Of a stretch of 64,000 nt of DNA, positions 62,263-64,000 are shown piece after piece (the stretch's first letter is position 1; the number at the start of each line of letters is the position of its first letter). The stretch comes from Caulobacter sp. 602-1 (lineage in GTDB: Bacteria > Pseudomonadota > Alphaproteobacteria > Caulobacterales > Caulobacteraceae): the NCBI RefSeq assembly GCF_003931565.1, contig NZ_RRYI01000005.1, positions 310,001 to 374,000 on the forward strand, read 5' to 3'. The position numbers and the translations under genes were made by a program. The notes beneath the pieces were generated by a model. The model saw only the letters and a program-made list of their open reading frames with translations. It ran no database searches and was not told the origin of the DNA.

Positions 62263-63364
62263 TGGCAAGGTGACGCCCGCGCGTCGCGGCGTGCTGGCCG
62301 GTCTGGCGGCCATGGCGGGTTTGACCGGGGGCAGGGGACTGGCCCAGGGCCAGGACCTGATCGCGGCCTCGCGGCGTGAGACGGGCCTGCGTGTCTATTC
62401 CAACATGGCCGAATATAACTGGCGCGAGATCCTGGAGGGGTTCAAGCGCCGCTATCCTTGGATCCGGGTCGAGACCCTGGACATGGGGCCCACCGAGGCC
62501 TTCGAGCGCTACTACGCCGAAACCTCGGCCAGGCGGGCCTCGGCCGACATGATCGTCAGCAGCGCGCCGGACGCCTGGCTGCGCTTCGCCCAGCGCCGCG
62601 CGGCGGCCGGCTATCGCAGTCCCGAGGAGCCGCGCCTGCCGGCTTGGAGCCTGCCGCTGCCGGGGGTCTACACCCTGTCGGCCGATCCGATGCTGATGGT
62701 CTACAACAAGGCGCTTCTGGACCCGCACCAGGTCCCGACGGGCCTCAATCAGCTGACCGCGCTGGCGGCGGAAAATCCGCGCAAGTTCGCCCATCGCATC
62801 ACCACCTATGACGCGTCCGCCCACGCCCTGGCCTATGCTGTGCACTGGTCGGCGATCGACCAGAGGAAGCCCGGCGGCTGGGACCTGATGCAGCGCCTGG
62901 CGCCCTATGTTCGGGTCGAGACCGGCGGGGCGGCCATGCTCGACAAGGTCACGGCCGGCGAATACCTGGTCGGCTATCACGTCTCGGCCGTGACGGTCCT
63001 GCCGCAGATGCTGACCAAAGGCCGCGCCAAGATCGTCGCCTGGACGCTGTGCGCCGACGGCACGCCGGTCGTGCCGCGCGGCATGGCGGTCACGGCCGCC
63101 GCGCGCAATCCGACCTCGGCGCGTCTGCTGCTCGACTACCTGCTCTCGCGTGACGGCCAGATCGCCGCCGCCAAGGGTGGGCTGACGCCTTATCGCAGCG
63201 ACGTGCGCGAGAGCGACGTGCCGTTCCTCACCCATGACGGCGTGATCCGCCGACTGGGCGGTGAGTCCAAGGTGGTCATGGTCGGCTACGACCATCGCAT
63301 GGTCAGCCAGTACGACGCCTTCGTCGCCCGCTGGAACGGACTGTTCCACAGGCGGCGCCGATGA
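62255..63364 (+). CDS. ABC transporter substrate-binding protein
   Basis: A 369-aa periplasmic binding protein of the iron(III)/putative FbpA-type class: LRVYSNMAEYNWREILEGFK and GYHVSAVTVLPQMLT fit the two-lobe fold. The N-terminus (PARRGVLAGLAAMAGLTGG) looks like a twin-arginine signal. It overlaps the aldolase stop by 8 bases and the permease start by 4. AGGAG precedes the ATG. The ligand may be a metal or a small organic anion; sequence alone does not tell. Confidence 0.88.
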   Translation: MTDGKVTPARRGVLAGLAAMAGLTGGRGLAQGQDLIAASRRETGLRVYSNMAEYNWREILEGFKRRYPWIRVETLDMGPTEAFERYYAETSARRASADMIVSSAPDAWLRFAQRRAAAGYRSPEEPRLPAWSLPLPGVYTLSADPMLMVYNKALLDPHQVPTGLNQLTALAAENPRKFAHRITTYDASAHALAYAVHWSAIDQRKPGGWDLMQRLAPYVRVETGGAAMLDKVTAGEYLVGYHVSAVTVLPQMLTKGRAKIVAWTLCADGTPVVPRGMAVTAAARNPTSARLLLDYLLSRDGQIAAAKGGLTPYRSDVRESDVPFLTHDGVIRRLGGESKVVMVGYDHRMVSQYDAFVARWNGLFHRRRR

Positions 63365-64000
63365 GCCGCGCGAGCCCCGGAGCCTCCATGCCCGCTTCCG
63401 CCAAGCTTCTCGATGGTCTCTCGCCACTGTCGCACGCCTTGCTGATCCAGTGGGCGACGGCGATCGTCACCGTCATCCTGGTCGCCGCGCCCCTCGGCCC
63501 GATCCTCTGGCAATCGTTCCTCGACAAGCCGCTGTACGAGACCGGAGCCCTGACCCTGCACAACTATTCGCGGCTGTTCGGCGACCCCGACTTCCACGAC
63601 GTGCTGGCCAATTCGTTCCAGCTGGCCGCCCTGACGACGGTGGTCGCCTGCGCGGCGGGCGTGGCCTTCGCCCTGTTCATCGAGCGCACCAACCTGCCGG
63701 GCCGCCGCTGGCTGCGTCCGCTGGTGCTGTGGCCGATGTACATCTCGCAGCTGGTGACGGCCTTCGCCTGGTACATCATCTACGGCCCGTCGGGTTACAT
63801 CACCCTGCTGGGCGAGCGCCTGATCGGGGTGCCGCCCTGGGACATGTACTCGATCCCCGGCATGGCCATCATCGCGGGCGTCACCCAGGCGCCGCTGGTC
63901 TACCTGTTCTGCTCTAGCTCGGCGCGGATGGCCGACGCCACGCTGGAGGACGCCGGACGCAGCATGAGCGCCGGAGCCTTGCGTGTGCTGTGGTCGATCT
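63361..64000 (+). CDS. ABC transporter permease, cut by window edge
   Basis: The first 213 residues of an inner-membrane permease of the binding-protein-dependent family, related to iron(III)/2-aminoethylphosphonate-type permeases. Hydrophobic segments are visible at about 30-50 (ATAIVTVILVAAPLGPILW), 88-105 (LAALTTVVACAAGVAFALF), 125-142, and 165-185. The EAA-like loop reads ADATLEDAGRSMSAG at the edge. The ATG overlaps the upstream stop (ATGA). More transporter genes probably follow beyond 64000. Confidence 0.9.
   Translation, partial: MSRASPGASMPASAKLLDGLSPLSHALLIQWATAIVTVILVAAPLGPILWQSFLDKPLYETGALTLHNYSRLFGDPDFHDVLANSFQLAALTTVVACAAGVAFALFIERTNLPGRRWLRPLVLWPMYISQLVTAFAWYIIYGPSGYITLLGERLIGVPPWDMYSIPGMAIIAGVTQAPLVYLFCSSSARMADATLEDAGRSMSAGALRVLWSI

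Overview
The window is high-GC alphaproteobacterial DNA and fits Caulobacterales, most likely Caulobacter or a close relative. The clues are LexA boxes of the type GTTC-N7-GTTC, three full-length TonB-dependent receptors, sigma/FecR and winged-helix regulators next to receptors, and DUF3768/DUF3892-type small genes. No rRNA, tRNA or CRISPR array was found. The left edge cuts a gene that ends at 185 and the right edge cuts an ABC permease.

Layout. 1-7.4 kb: small conserved genes, an S1/P1-type nuclease and a DNA-repair block (dinB with a small membrane ORF, a GIY-YIG-like protein, an AlkB-like dioxygenase behind a 98-aa ORF, and a DEDD exonuclease). Two perfect LexA boxes tie dinB and the AlkB/exonuclease divergent pair to the SOS response. 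7.5-14.2 kb: a WYL regulator divergent from a 1113-aa protein that joins a RecB-like nuclease, a DEDD exonuclease and an SF1 helicase, followed by a large tyrosine-recombinase-like gene. This is the best candidate for a defence-type module. 14.3-23 kb: winged-helix regulators, an SDR with a replaced catalytic Tyr, a TonB receptor, a STAND/TPR regulator and an MFS transporter.

23-39 kb: a dense set of redox and electrophile-handling genes with their regulators: quinone-oxidoreductase-like MDRs, tautomerase, two azoreductases, AhpD-like protein, metallo-beta-lactamase-fold hydrolase, perhydrolase-type hydrolase, SDR, DsrE-like protein; LysR, AraC and HxlR regulators. Three intergenic sites here carry three to four tandem 10-bp repeats (GTGARG-type), which looks like an undescribed operator shared by neighbouring promoters. 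39.2-44.6 kb: ECF sigma factor, FecR-type anti-sigma, winged-helix regulator and STN-containing TonB receptor, a cell-surface signalling cassette.

44.6-51.5 kb: a decaying accessory stretch with a frameshifted hydrolase, a DUF6624 gene, a class C beta-lactamase-like hydrolase, a long gene-poor gap and an esterase gene split by an IS3-family element whose own transposase is broken.

52.4-64 kb: Lrp-type regulator, then alr-dadA-ridA (D-amino acid catabolism), then a GntR/FCD regulator facing a nitrilase, hydrolase, TonB receptor, esterase, HpcH/HpaI aldolase and ABC importer run. The motif ATTGGCTACTAT lies at the gntR promoter and twice in front of the TonB receptor, so this looks like one uptake-and-breakdown regulon for an unknown amide- or ester-containing compound.
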